This document shows positions 16,163-23,802 of a stretch of 64,000 bases of DNA, one piece after another. Both the position numbers and the translations under genes were made by a program. The stretch comes from Streptomyces sp. AV19 (GTDB lineage: Bacteria; Actinomycetota; Actinomycetes; Streptomycetales; Streptomycetaceae), in assembly GCF_015999245.1 (NCBI RefSeq), contig NZ_JAEAMR010000007.1, positions 814,973-878,972 of the forward strand. The letters are read 5' to 3'. Positions within the stretch are counted from its first letter, which is position 1; every line of letters begins with the position of its first letter. Under the pieces are notes generated by a model that saw only the letters and a program-made list of their open reading frames with translations, was not told the DNA's origin and ran no database searches.

Positions 16163-16697
16163 GCGCCGCCTGCCAGACGGCGTACTTCTCGTGCGGGGTG
16201 GCCCGGGCCCACACGGCCTCGAAGGCCGAGGCGCACGCGCGTGCCGTGGCGGCGTCGACGGCCTGCTCCGTCCTCACCCACCTGCCGCCGCTGTCGAAGA
16301 CGTTGAACTGAACGATCCGGCCGTCGAAGAGCCAGAAGTCATGCTCCGGGAGGGCGAGTTCCTCGGCCCGCTCTCTCGGCAGCCAGCGGATGTCCTCCCC
16401 GGCGGCGATATTGGTGAAGGTCCCGGAGTGCTCGAACCGGATGTACTCGCTCACCGGCTCCGACACGATGCGGGCGCGGCGCATGACCACGCCCTTGCCG
16501 GTGACCTCCTGCACCAGATCGAGCCAGGGCCGCCACCAACTCGGCCGGTCCGCCGGATCGAGACGATGCCCCCGCCTCCAGGCGGCGAAGCGCTCCGCCT
16601 CGCCGTCCACGTCGTAGACATCGCGCATCTCCAGATGAACGGCCGACCGCTCGGCGGATCGCAGCAGCTCCGCGAAGCTGCTCAAACTCTGCGTCAT
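15822..16697 (-). CDS. DUF6879 family protein with unusual antisense C-terminal extension
   Basis: The frame encodes 291 residues. Only the first 175 or so match DUF6879: FAELLRSAERSAVHLEMRD, WLDLVQEVTGKGVVMRRARI, EYIRFEHSGTFTNIAAGEDI, and PEHDFWLFDGRIVQFNVFD. Members usually end near ATPHEKYAVW, which is about 16168 here. The remaining 115 residues are Ser/Pro/Arg-rich and run antisense to DUF1697, so they are probably not a domain; a normal stop may have been lost. AAAGGA lies 8 bases before the ATG. Members sit near XRE/DUF397 genes in Streptomyces and their role is unknown. Confidence 0.7.
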   Translation of the reverse strand: MTQSLSSFAELLRSAERSAVHLEMRDVYDVDGEAERFAAWRRGHRLDPADRPSWWRPWLDLVQEVTGKGVVMRRARIVSEPVSEYIRFEHSGTFTNIAAGEDIRWLPRERAEELALPEHDFWLFDGRIVQFNVFDSGGRWVRTEQAVDAATARACASAFEAVWARATPHEKYAVWQAALNSPSSPPTSPPCSSSGPSRTPPPPESPSTAPRPDPSGPGPPGRRGRARGRRGGTPRGGIATSPLRGARSGTGRDGRSSTGRAVASAPSRPPGTGRRPLPPSGMRGRTPGRPR

Positions 16698-16774
16698 CGT
16701 GTACGTCCTTTCGCCCTGCTTCGACGTTCATGTGGAGTATCTGTGTCTCAGCGTCACCGATAGGAGAGAAGGCC

Positions 16775-17242
16775 ATGAGCAGACGTGACTTCGAGGACGA
16801 CCCGGACGCTCCCGTCGCCAACAGTCTGGTCCCCGCCGCCTCGGCTGTCGTGGTGGACGGCGATGGCCGCATCCTGCTCCAGCGCAGATCGGACAACGGC
16901 ATGTGGGCACTGCCCGGCGGTGCCATGAACATCGGTGAATCCCTGGCGGATTGCGCCGTGCGGGAGACACGCGAGGAGACCGGGCTGGACGTCGAGATCA
17001 CCGGCATCGTCGGCACGTACAGCAATCCTGGGCACGTCTTCGCCTACGACGACGGAGAAGTGCGCCAGGAGTTCTCCATCTGCTTTCTCGCCCGGCCGGT
17101 GGGCGGGGACATCGAGGTCTCGGAGGAGTCGACGGAGGTCCGGTGGTTCGACCCGTCCGAAGTGGACACGCTGCCCATGGTGAACAACATCCGTATGAGG
17201 GTGAACGATTGGCGGTCGGGCCGTATGCCCGCCATCCGGTGA
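16775..17242 (+). CDS. NUDIX hydrolase
   Basis: A 155-residue hydrolase of nucleoside diphosphate derivatives. The full NUDIX box is present near residues 48-71 (GGAMNIGESLADCAVRETRE, then ETGLDV), so metal-binding glutamates are intact. ANSLVPAASAVVVDGDGRIL precedes it and STEVRWFDPSEVDTLPMVNN follows as in the MutT-like group. GGAGAGAAGG lies just upstream of the ATG at 16775. It is 46 bases from the SLOG-like gene and both are probably one transcript. NUDIX and SLOG domains both handle nucleotide derivatives, so a shared pathway is plausible. Confidence 0.9.
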   Translation: MSRRDFEDDPDAPVANSLVPAASAVVVDGDGRILLQRRSDNGMWALPGGAMNIGESLADCAVRETREETGLDVEITGIVGTYSNPGHVFAYDDGEVRQEFSICFLARPVGGDIEVSEESTEVRWFDPSEVDTLPMVNNIRMRVNDWRSGRMPAIR

Positions 17243-17288
17243 ACGCCTGGCCGCGATGCTTGATGGTGTTTCTCAACGGAAGGAATCC

Positions 17289-17765
17289 ATGAGAGTCGGA
17301 ATCACTGGGCATCGCGGTCTGTCCTCCGAAGTCGAGGCAGTCGTCAGACGGATGCTCGATGAGGCGGTGTTCGCCTATGCTCCCGACGCGTTGATCGGCG
17401 TCAGCTGCATCGCGGACGGGCCTGATGCCTGGTTCGGACAGTCCGTGCTTCGGCAAGGTGGCCGGCTCGAGGTGGTGATCCCGGCCGAGGAGTACCGGGA
17501 TCGCCTGCCGGATTGGCATCACCCGACCTACGACCACCTGCTCGGCCATGCAACGAAGGTGCACCGGACGGGACGCGTCGTATCCGACTCGCACGCTCAT
17601 ATGGCCGGCAGCGAACTTCTCGTCGGCCTGGTCGATGCACTCATCGCCGTATGGGACGGGCAGCCGCCGCGCGGCTACGGCGGCACCGCCGACGTCGTGG
17701 CTCACGCTCACGTCGTCGGCATCCCGGTTCATGTGCTGTGGCCCGAAGGCGCAGCCCGCGATTGA
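17289..17765 (+). CDS. SLOG-like nucleotide-binding domain protein
   Basis: A 158-residue Rossmann-like protein. The N-terminus MRVGITGHRGL, then DALIGVSCIADGPDAWFGQS, and GGRLEVVIPAEEY, fits the SLOG/YpsA-like superfamily that binds nucleotide or ADP-ribose-type ligands. The C-terminal DALIAVWDGQPPRGYGGTAD, followed by VVAHAHVVGIPVHVLWP, is typical. AAGGA lies 6 bases before the ATG. It follows the NUDIX gene closely. The assignment rests on motif pattern. SLOG proteins are proposed sensors or processors of nucleotide signals in conflict systems; the role here is inferred. Confidence 0.7.
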   Translation: MRVGITGHRGLSSEVEAVVRRMLDEAVFAYAPDALIGVSCIADGPDAWFGQSVLRQGGRLEVVIPAEEYRDRLPDWHHPTYDHLLGHATKVHRTGRVVSDSHAHMAGSELLVGLVDALIAVWDGQPPRGYGGTADVVAHAHVVGIPVHVLWPEGAARD

Positions 17766-17777
17766 CGCAGCCCAGGC

Positions 17778-18113
17778 TTATTCGTCCAGGCAGTCCGCAA
17801 GGCGGCGGCAAGTGCGGGCGAGGTCGTCCATGTGCGAAGCCGCCGCCCGGGTACCGGTGTCGACCGCGCGTACCAGGTCGTCCTGTCCGCGGTGGATGAG
17901 AGCGGTCCACTGGATCCAGGCGAGGCTGCCCCGTTCGAGCTCGTCGGTACGGGCACGCGCCGCCCGGAGCATCCGCTGGAGGTGTCCGCGCAGAGTGGCG
18001 GTGATCTCGCGGATCTCTGCCACCCGGGGCGGGTGGGGGCGTTCCTGGAGGGCGCGGCGGACGGTCGCGCGGATGGTCACCAGGTCGAGGGGGCCGGTCT
18101 CACCGGTCATCAT
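17778..18113 (-). CDS. DUF6415-like small helical protein
   Basis: A protein of about 111 residues from ATG 18113 (MMTGETGPLDLVTIRATVRR). The middle, EITATLRGHLQRMLRAARAR, then HMDDLARTCRRLADCLDE at the end, matches the DUF6415 pattern found in Streptomyces small proteins near XRE regulators. It is all-helical and has no membrane segment. The start is uncertain because no clear ribosome-binding site is visible; the frame is open to 18182. It ends 12 bases from the convergent SLOG gene and lies downstream of the XRE-TPR gene on the same strand. Confidence 0.6.
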   Translation of the reverse strand: MMTGETGPLDLVTIRATVRRALQERPHPPRVAEIREITATLRGHLQRMLRAARARTDELERGSLAWIQWTALIHRGQDDLVRAVDTGTRAAASHMDDLARTCRRLADCLDE

Positions 18114-18261
18114 GGTGCTGACCCGTGGGTGATGTGGAGCAGGGCACACGATGGTCGATCGCCTTTCTTCCGGCGGTGGCACGGCAACGGTTGCCGTGCG
18201 GGCCCAGGCTGCCGCCGTGTCCCGTGCGGTCCCAGGGACGTAACGTCCCAGTTCTGTCGCG

Positions 18262-19476
18262 TTAGTCGGCGACGCCCAGGAGCTCCGCCAGCCGGCGCAG
18301 CCCCGGAGGGCGGGACGGTCCGGACCAGAGATCGCCGACGATGGCGACGGCCAACGTGTGGTGGCGCATCCAGGCCGGGGCCAGTCGGTGCAGCTTCTCC
18401 AGGGACTTGACCGCTTCCCGCGCGTTGCCGACGTCCGCGTGGGCGCGCGCCACGTCCAGCAGCAGCCACGTCCGCCACGAGATCGGTGTGTCGGCGGCGA
18501 GCCGCATCCCCCGGGCGAGCCGGAGCGCTTCCTCCGGGCGGCCGTGCTGCACCGACAGCCGTACGCGCTCGATGCGTACCGATGACCTGCTGAAGACGCT
18601 CACCAACTTCCCGTTGACGGGAGGCGGCAGGGTGGCGAGGCGGCCCGCCGCCCGCTCGGCGGTGCGCATCATGTCGTTGGCGGTGTCGTAATCGCCGGAG
18701 CGGGCGGAACTGGTCGCGGCGGACATCAGCAGCCCGCCCCGGACCCGTACGCCTTCCGCGGTGTGCACCCGGCTCCGCTCCACGCGGTCGGCGGCGTGGA
18801 CGGCCAAGCGCAGGGCGTCGTCCAGCCGGTTCTGGCGCTGATAGGCCCAGGCCACGGAGTTGCAGACCATGGCGGGGAGCAGCGGGTCGGCCGCCTCGCG
18901 GGCCGCCGCGAGAGCGCGCTCCAGCGCGGAGAGGGCGAGGTCCGTCTTGCCCAGGCGGATGGAGAGGTGCCCCGCGAGCTGGAGCGACTTGGCCAACGCG
19001 GCCTGCCCGACGGCTCGTTCGGCGTTGTCGCCGACCGCCGAGGCCAGGCGGCTGTCCGCGATGATGTCCGGCAGGGTCTCCAGCAGGCGGCCGAAGTCGG
19101 CCGAGTGGTACAGCGTCCACGCCTCCTCGATCTCGGAGCGGAGCAACGCCGGGGTCAGCCGTTCCGCACCGCTCGGTTCGGGAGGCGGAGCGAACAGCGG
19201 TGGCACGATCGCCCGCCGGACGGCGACCAGGGCCGGGGGCTCGGCCTCCCCGTTCGACGGGATGCCGGGCGGATCGCCCAGCAGCGCGGTGACCTCCACC
19301 CCCAATCCCTTGGCCAAGGCATGCAGCGTGGGCAGCCGGGCGGAGTGCTTCCGCTTCTGCTCCAACTTCCGTACGACGTCCGCCGATACACCGGCCCGCT
19401 CGGCCAACGCTTCCTGCGTCAGATCCGCCAACCTCCGCAACCGGCCCACCCGATCGCCCAGGTGTTCATTCGCCAT
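18262..19476 (-). CDS. XRE-family regulator with TPR-like C-terminal domain
   Basis: A 404-residue regulator. Residues 5-65 are the XRE helix-turn-helix (LGDRVGRLRRLADLTQEALA, ERAGVSADVVRKLEQ). The rest is a helical repeat array (LQLAGHLSIRLGKTDLALSA, CNSVAWAYQRQNRLDDALRL) as in TPR-type sensor regulators of actinobacteria. It is divergent from a winged-helix gene across 262 bp that includes a structured leader. The ATG at 19476 is chosen because the HTH begins directly; the ribosome-binding site is weak. Peptide or protein sensing is usual for this architecture but unproven here. Confidence 0.85.
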   Translation of the reverse strand: MANEHLGDRVGRLRRLADLTQEALAERAGVSADVVRKLEQKRKHSARLPTLHALAKGLGVEVTALLGDPPGIPSNGEAEPPALVAVRRAIVPPLFAPPPEPSGAERLTPALLRSEIEEAWTLYHSADFGRLLETLPDIIADSRLASAVGDNAERAVGQAALAKSLQLAGHLSIRLGKTDLALSALERALAAAREAADPLLPAMVCNSVAWAYQRQNRLDDALRLAVHAADRVERSRVHTAEGVRVRGGLLMSAATSSARSGDYDTANDMMRTAERAAGRLATLPPPVNGKLVSVFSRSSVRIERVRLSVQHGRPEEALRLARGMRLAADTPISWRTWLLLDVARAHADVGNAREAVKSLEKLHRLAPAWMRHHTLAVAIVGDLWSGPSRPPGLRRLAELLGVAD

Positions 19477-19674
19477 GCGTCCGACGCTACGCCCCGGATC
19501 GAGGATCCGAGGTCCCGGTGGACCGCCAACCAGCCCATCGGGCCGTCCCGTTAAAGGAACCGGGGAAAGAACCAATTCCCTCCCAACCCCTCCCTCGTCA
19601 CCCCATCGGGTGACTTCGTGGCAGGCGCCGGGATCGGCGCGGTACGGTCGCGCCAACAACCCAAAAACGACGAC

Positions 19675-19736
19675 GGCCCCCGGCGGGACTGGCATCCCGG
19701 CCGAGGGCCTGATCATCAAGGAAGCTGGTCCCTTCC
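19675..19736 (+). ncRNA. Structured 5' leader shared with the paralog at 39.7 kb
   Basis: A hairpin of 5 bp (GGCCC/GGGCC), a mismatch, CGGC/GCCG, a one-base bulge and GGG/CCC around the loop ACTGGCAT occupies 19675-19709. It is followed by TGATCATCAAG and a second small hairpin GGAAG-7-CTTCC that overlaps the GGAAG ribosome-binding region. The leader at 39699-39745 has the same order: hairpin, then TGACCATCAAG, then a small stem around the ribosome-binding site. Both precede paralogous winged-helix/zinc-ribbon genes. A cis-regulatory RNA is likely; the ligand or mechanism is unknown. Confidence 0.5.
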
Positions 19737-19738
19737 CT

Positions 19739-20539
19739 ATGACTGTTGCGCAGTCTAGCGCCCCCGCGCGCGCAGGCGTGGTGCACATCAGGCACCGCCA
19801 CACCTCCCAGTTCACCGTCGTGGGCAACCACTTCGCCCAGAACCAGGACCTCTCCCTGGTCGCCCTGGGCATCGGCCTCTACGTGCAGTCGCTCCCCGAC
19901 GGCGCCGTCATCAGCATCAAGGCCCTCTCCGGCCGCTTCAAGGAGGGCGACGTCCTCATCGCCCGCGCCCTGCGCGAGCTGGAGGAGGCCGGATACCTGG
20001 AGCGGGAGCGCGTACGCACCGAGGAGGGGCGCGTCGTGACCGTGACACGCTGGCACGAGTGGCCGCGAACCCACCCCCGTCCGCCAGTTGAGCCCACCGA
20101 GTGCCCTGCCCCACCGCCCCGGGTGAAGCCCGAGCCCCGCCCCGAGCCCCCGCTGCCGCCCGTCGACCAGCCCGCCGCCGACCTCCTCGCCGCGCTCCGC
20201 CGCCACGACCCGCGCCTCGTCCTCTCCGAGAAGGACGTACGCCGCCTCGCCCCGGCCGTCCGCGCCTGGCTGGACCGCGACATCGGCCCCCACCAGATCA
20301 CCCGCACCCTCACCGCCGACCTCCCCGTCGGCCGCATCCCCTGGCCCGCCCGCCTCCTCCGCTACCGCCTCACCAGCTGGCTGCCGCCCCAACTCCCCAC
20401 CACGCCACTGGAACCACGCCCCGCAGCCCCACCCCGCCCGGACCCCCTCCAGACCTGCGACGGCTGCGACCGCGCCTTCCGCGCCCCCGCCCCCGGCCTC
20501 TGCCGCGACTGCCGCACGGCTGCGGGCAAGGCGGCGTGA
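19739..20539 (+). CDS. Winged-helix DNA-binding protein with C-terminal zinc ribbon (paralog A)
   Basis: A 266-residue protein. After FTVVGNHFAQNQDLSLVALG comes a winged helix (GLYVQSLPDGAVISIKALSG, VLIARALRELEEAGYLERER). A Pro-rich linker and a helical segment (LLAALRRHDPRLVLSEKDVR) follow, then a C-terminal CDGC...CRDC four-cysteine knuckle, probably zinc-binding. The same plan occurs at 39770-40669. Such proteins are common in Streptomyces next to XRE regulators and resemble plasmid-type replication or regulatory proteins; function is unknown. Translation starts downstream of a structured leader. Confidence 0.7.
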   Translation: MTVAQSSAPARAGVVHIRHRHTSQFTVVGNHFAQNQDLSLVALGIGLYVQSLPDGAVISIKALSGRFKEGDVLIARALRELEEAGYLERERVRTEEGRVVTVTRWHEWPRTHPRPPVEPTECPAPPPRVKPEPRPEPPLPPVDQPAADLLAALRRHDPRLVLSEKDVRRLAPAVRAWLDRDIGPHQITRTLTADLPVGRIPWPARLLRYRLTSWLPPQLPTTPLEPRPAAPPRPDPLQTCDGCDRAFRAPAPGLCRDCRTAAGKAA

Positions 20540-20562
20540 GAGGGGCCCTCTTCACTTCTTGG

Positions 20563-20742
20563 CTACCGCAAGGTGTCTCTGCGCCGTTCCAGTAGGTCAA
20601 GGCACTTATGGATGTGTGGTGCAGGTTCACCGGCACGCTCGCGCATCAACGCGATTGCCTCGACGTTGCGCTTGATGCCGATCAGTCGGTCGACTTCGGC
20701 TCGCGACTCCGTCGACAGCCGGTTCCACAGGTCATCAGACAC
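20563..20742 (-). CDS. Small helical protein of foreign-looking codon use
   Basis: A frame of 59 codons from GTG 20742 (or 63 from TTG 20754). The product VSDDLWNRLSTESRAEVDRL, then IGIKRNVEAIALMRERAG, EPAPHIHKCLDLLERRRDTL, is a coherent helical sequence. Codons such as TCT, GAT, GCA, CCA and CAT are more frequent than in neighbours. It vaguely recalls small proteins with an L7/L12-like helix that occur in Streptomyces. The ribosome-binding site is weak for both starts, so the start is uncertain. It may have been acquired together with the winged-helix gene, to which it converges 23 bases away. Confidence 0.5.
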   Translation of the reverse strand: MSDDLWNRLSTESRAEVDRLIGIKRNVEAIALMRERAGEPAPHIHKCLDLLERRRDTLR

Positions 20743-20783
20743 AGCTGCATTCAACAGCCAACTGGAGGGGCGGGTCACGCCTT

Positions 20784-22229
20784 CTACGCCCGTGCCTCCC
20801 CGAGGAACACCGGGTTCGTCAGCGCCACCATGCCCCCCTCCCGCCGCCGTACCTCCGCCCGGACGTACGCCGACCGGGCCGCCGAAGTCCGCCAGTCCAC
20901 CAGGCCGTCCTCCGGTACGGGAACCGTCAGCAGCGTGCCCTGGTCCGTGATGAACGAGGCCGTGGCGCCAGGTGGAACGCCCGTGGCCTGGAGGCGGATC
21001 GTCGCCTCGCGGGCCCGCAAGCGCTCGCCCATGCCCGCGTGAGCGCCCCGCGGGGACACCGCGCCGAACGACAGCCCGACCGCCGACGACTCCGCGATCC
21101 AGCTGCTCCCCGCGCGCAGCCCGGACAGCAGCGCCGGGCGCGACAGGTCGTCGGCCAGGACGACCGTGTGGGGTGAGCCGACCGGCTGCGGGGCGCGGTG
21201 GGCGTCGCTGTTGCCCATCGCGGGGAGCCAGTGGCCGCCGGCCAGGAGAGCGTCCCAGGCGGCGACGGCCATCTCGTCGTCCTGCGTCCAGGGGCCGTTC
21301 CAGACCTCGACCGCGTCCGCCTCGTCGAAGCCGAACTTCCAGTTGCAGGCGGGGCAGGTCGCGAACGGGTGGGCGGGGACGACCAGTCCGCCCGCGCGCC
21401 GGACGGTCCGGGCGAAGCGCGGGAAGACGCCGTCGCGGGCGCGGTAGCGCCAGTCGACGAAGACCCCGGGGTCGGTGCCGAGGGCCAGGACGTGGCCGTT
21501 GCGGGTGGTGATCTCCTCGCCGGTGAGGATGAGGAAGTCGTCGCCCCACAGGCCCTCCCACGCGCCGTGGCCGGACGTCGTGTTGTGCTCGGTGGTGACG
21601 ATCCAGTCCAGCCCGGCCGCCCGCGCCGACGCCGCGATCTCGGCGGGGGTGCGCAGGCCGTCGGAGTGGACGCTGTGCAGGTGGCCGTCGCCCCGGTACC
21701 AGGCCCGGCCCCGGCCCCGGGCCCGCTGCGGCGGGAAGACGGGGGACGCGACGGCGCCCGTCGGTCCGTACCGCAGGGTGACCGTCACCTCGTACGCCAG
21801 GCCCTGCGGCGCCACCGTGTACGGGCCGAGGACGACGTGCCAGGTCCCGGAGCGGACGGGCCCGGGCAGATAGCCCGGCGTGGCCCGGTCGGCGGCGATG
21901 GAGAACTCCGTTCGCGCCCCGCCCGACCAGCCCCGGAACCCCGCGCCGCCCAGCCCCGTCCCGCGCTCGTCGAAGATGCCGATGTCGCAGGCGTTGCCGG
22001 GGACGCCGGCGGGGACGGACGGTCTGTCGTAGGCGTAGGAGACGGTGATCTCGCGGATCCCGCGCGGGACTTCCACGGGGAGGTAGACGTAGTCGGGCGC
22101 GCCGGCCGGCAGCCGGCCGGTGATGCGGCGGGTCTCGGCCGGGCCGTCGGCCCCGGCGGCGGGCGCGGGCGTCACACCGCCGAGCGTAAGCGTGCCGGCC
22201 GTCAGTTTCAGGACGTTCCGTCGCTCCAT
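20784..22229 (-). CDS. CehA/McbA-family PHP-domain metallohydrolase, Tat-exported
   Basis: A 481-residue enzyme. The N-terminus MERRNVLKLTAGTLTLGGVT is a twin-arginine signal. Residues 30-180 form a beta-rich accessory domain. The PHP domain begins with GDGHLHSVHSDG (HxH metal ligands), then TTEHNTT, LTGEEIT, PAHPFATC and GNSDAHRAP, so all metal ligand blocks are present. PHP hydrolases cleave phosphoesters; CehA/McbA members include carbaryl hydrolase-like proteins. GAAGGAGG lies 5 bases before the ATG at 22229. The PAHPFATCPACNWKFG segment has an extra CPAC pair. It is divergent from the LLM gene. Confidence 0.85.
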   Translation of the reverse strand: MERRNVLKLTAGTLTLGGVTPAPAAGADGPAETRRITGRLPAGAPDYVYLPVEVPRGIREITVSYAYDRPSVPAGVPGNACDIGIFDERGTGLGGAGFRGWSGGARTEFSIAADRATPGYLPGPVRSGTWHVVLGPYTVAPQGLAYEVTVTLRYGPTGAVASPVFPPQRARGRGRAWYRGDGHLHSVHSDGLRTPAEIAASARAAGLDWIVTTEHNTTSGHGAWEGLWGDDFLILTGEEITTRNGHVLALGTDPGVFVDWRYRARDGVFPRFARTVRRAGGLVVPAHPFATCPACNWKFGFDEADAVEVWNGPWTQDDEMAVAAWDALLAGGHWLPAMGNSDAHRAPQPVGSPHTVVLADDLSRPALLSGLRAGSSWIAESSAVGLSFGAVSPRGAHAGMGERLRAREATIRLQATGVPPGATASFITDQGTLLTVPVPEDGLVDWRTSAARSAYVRAEVRRREGGMVALTNPVFLGEARA

Positions 22230-22410
22230 CCCGCCCTCCTTCTCCGGAAACTCCCGGAGACCGTTGTACGCCCGCCCGGCGCGCGGCGGAACGTACGGCG
22301 ATTGACGGTTGTGTGTCGGCTGTTCGACATGGGTCCCCTGGGGCCCTTCAGGGCTTACCGTGGGTAGCCCGCCATGTCCCGCCCGCCATGCCCGCCACGG
22401 AGGTTCCCGC

Positions 22411-23268
22411 ATGCGCATCGCGACCACGGCCTTCCTCACGGACGAGACGATCACCCCCGTCCGGCTCGCCCGCGAGCTCGAACAGCGCGGCTTCTCGGGC
22501 CTCTACCTGCCCCAGCACACCCACATCCCCGTCAGCCGGGACACGCCCGCGCCGATGGGCGAGCCGCTGCCGCGCGAGTACGGCCGGTCCCACGACCCCG
22601 TCGTCGCGCTGGCCCAGGCCGCGGCCGTCACCCACCGGATCGCCATCGGCACCGGCGTCGCCCTCGTCGCCCAGCACGACCCGATCGTCCTCGCCAAACA
22701 GGCGGCCTCGCTGGACCACCTGAGCGGAGGCCGGTTCACCCTCGGCATCGGCTACGGCTGGAACGTGGAGGAGGCCGCCGACCACGGCGTCGAGTGGCGC
22801 ACCCGGCGCGCCCTGGTGCGCGACCGGATGGCGCTGATGCGGGCCCTGTGGGCGGCCGAACCGACCGGTTATGAGGGCGAGTTCGGGTCGGTCAGGGCGA
22901 GCTGGGCGCACCCCAAGCCGTTGCTGCCGCCGCGCGAGCGGGTGGGCGCACCGCCGCTCGTCGGGCCGCGCACGCTGATCGGCGGGACCGCCGGGCCCGG
23001 ACTGTTCGCCGCCGTCGCGGAGTACGCGGACGGCTGGCTGCCCATCGGCGGGGGCGGGCTCGGGGAGGCGCTGCCGCAACTGCGGGCGGCGTGGGCGGAG
23101 GCGGGGCGGCCGGGGGAGCCGGTCGTCATTCCGTACGCGGTGCACCCGTCGGCGGGGAAGCTGGCGCACCTGGCCGACCAGGGCATCGAGGAGGTCGTGG
23201 TCGGGCTGCCCGCGGCGGGGGAGGGGGAGGTGCTGCGGGCGCTGGACGCGCTGGCGGAGTTTCTGTGA
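22411..23268 (+). CDS. LLM-class F420-dependent oxidoreductase
   Basis: A 285-residue luciferase-like TIM-barrel oxidoreductase. RIATTAFLTDETITPVRLAR, GFSGLYLPQHTHIPVSRDTP, RIAIGTGVALVAQHDPIVLA, KQAASLDHLSGGRFTLGIGY are the usual landmarks, and GWNVEEAADHGVEW is typical of the F420-binding TIGR03619-type subgroup. GGAGG lies 7 bases before the ATG. The segment between about 150 and 190 (GSVRASWAHPKPLLPPRERV) fits the family. The proximity to FO synthase, which makes the F420 chromophore, suggests F420 as cofactor. The substrate is unknown. Confidence 0.85.
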   Translation: MRIATTAFLTDETITPVRLARELEQRGFSGLYLPQHTHIPVSRDTPAPMGEPLPREYGRSHDPVVALAQAAAVTHRIAIGTGVALVAQHDPIVLAKQAASLDHLSGGRFTLGIGYGWNVEEAADHGVEWRTRRALVRDRMALMRALWAAEPTGYEGEFGSVRASWAHPKPLLPPRERVGAPPLVGPRTLIGGTAGPGLFAAVAEYADGWLPIGGGGLGEALPQLRAAWAEAGRPGEPVVIPYAVHPSAGKLAHLADQGIEEVVVGLPAAGEGEVLRALDALAEFL

Positions 23269-23577
23269 GGGGGGTTTGCCCCCGGCCCGCCCTTTCACCG
23301 TTTCTTCCGGGGCTCCGCCCCTCGGCCCGGCACCGCGCTCCGCGCGGTAGGGGCGGTGGCTCCGCCCCCTGCACCCCCGAAACCGCGCTCCGCGCGGTTG
23401 TCCTCAAACTCCCCGGAGGGGGCAACCCCCAGACGGGCTGGATGGGGGCTCCGCCCCCTGCACCCCGCCTCCGGGGCTCCGCCCCTGGGCCCCGCCGGGG
23501 GCTTCGCCCCTGGACCCCCTTTCGGGGCTTCGCCCCGGGCCCCCGTCGCACGGCTTTCGCCTCGGTCTCTGCCGCAC

Positions 23578-23627
23578 GGCTTCGCCTCGGCCGCTGTCAT
23601 GCGGCTTCGCCTCGGCCGCTGTCATGC
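23578..23627. repeat. Two exact 25-bp tandem repeats
   Basis: The unit GGCTTCGCCTCGGCCGCTGT plus CATGC occurs twice in tandem, preceded by a degenerate unit (from about 23551) and followed by a partial GGCTTCGCC. Confidence 0.7.
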
Positions 23628-23790
23628 GGCTTCGCCGCGCCCGGTGGCGCCCGGCATCCCGCGGGCTCCCGCGGGGGCCTGACGGGCAGTCGGGCGGCGG
23701 AGCACCGCTACCGGAGAGACCCTCCGCTTAACGTGACCAGTGGCACACCAACCAGGCGTGATCTCCCCTGGCATCCCCTCAACCCGCTCG

Positions 23791-23796
23791 TATGCT
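23791..23796 (+). promoter_or_regulatory. -10 element for leaderless fbiC transcript
   Basis: TATGCT ends 6 bases before the ATG of FO synthase, placing the likely transcription start on the A of the start codon. No independent ribosome-binding site is present. No clear -35 is seen. Confidence 0.45.
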
Positions 23797-23802
23797 CGGG
23801 GG

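Larger units (their letters stand above)
23269..23802. repeat. GC-rich intergenic repeat cluster
   Basis: About 370 bp (23275-23640) are packed with short palindromes of the type GGGGCTCCGCCCC, GGGGGCTTCGCCCC and CGGGGCTTCGCCCCG. They surround a block GTCCTCAAACTCCCCGGAGG, with ACGGGCTGGATG nearby, that I recognise as a dispersed Streptomyces intergenic repeat. Frames through it encode low-complexity Pro/Arg/Gly and are not genes. The last 160 bp are the FO synthase promoter region. Candidate roles are transcription termination and mRNA stability. Confidence 0.7.

Noticed and set aside
18860..19738. A 5' extension of winged-helix paralog A
   Set aside because: It lies antisense to the XRE-TPR gene and through the structured leader; the real start is ATG 19739.
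23540..23640. CRISPR-like short tandem repeats
   Set aside because: The two 25-bp units are directly adjacent with no spacers, and no cas gene is in the window.
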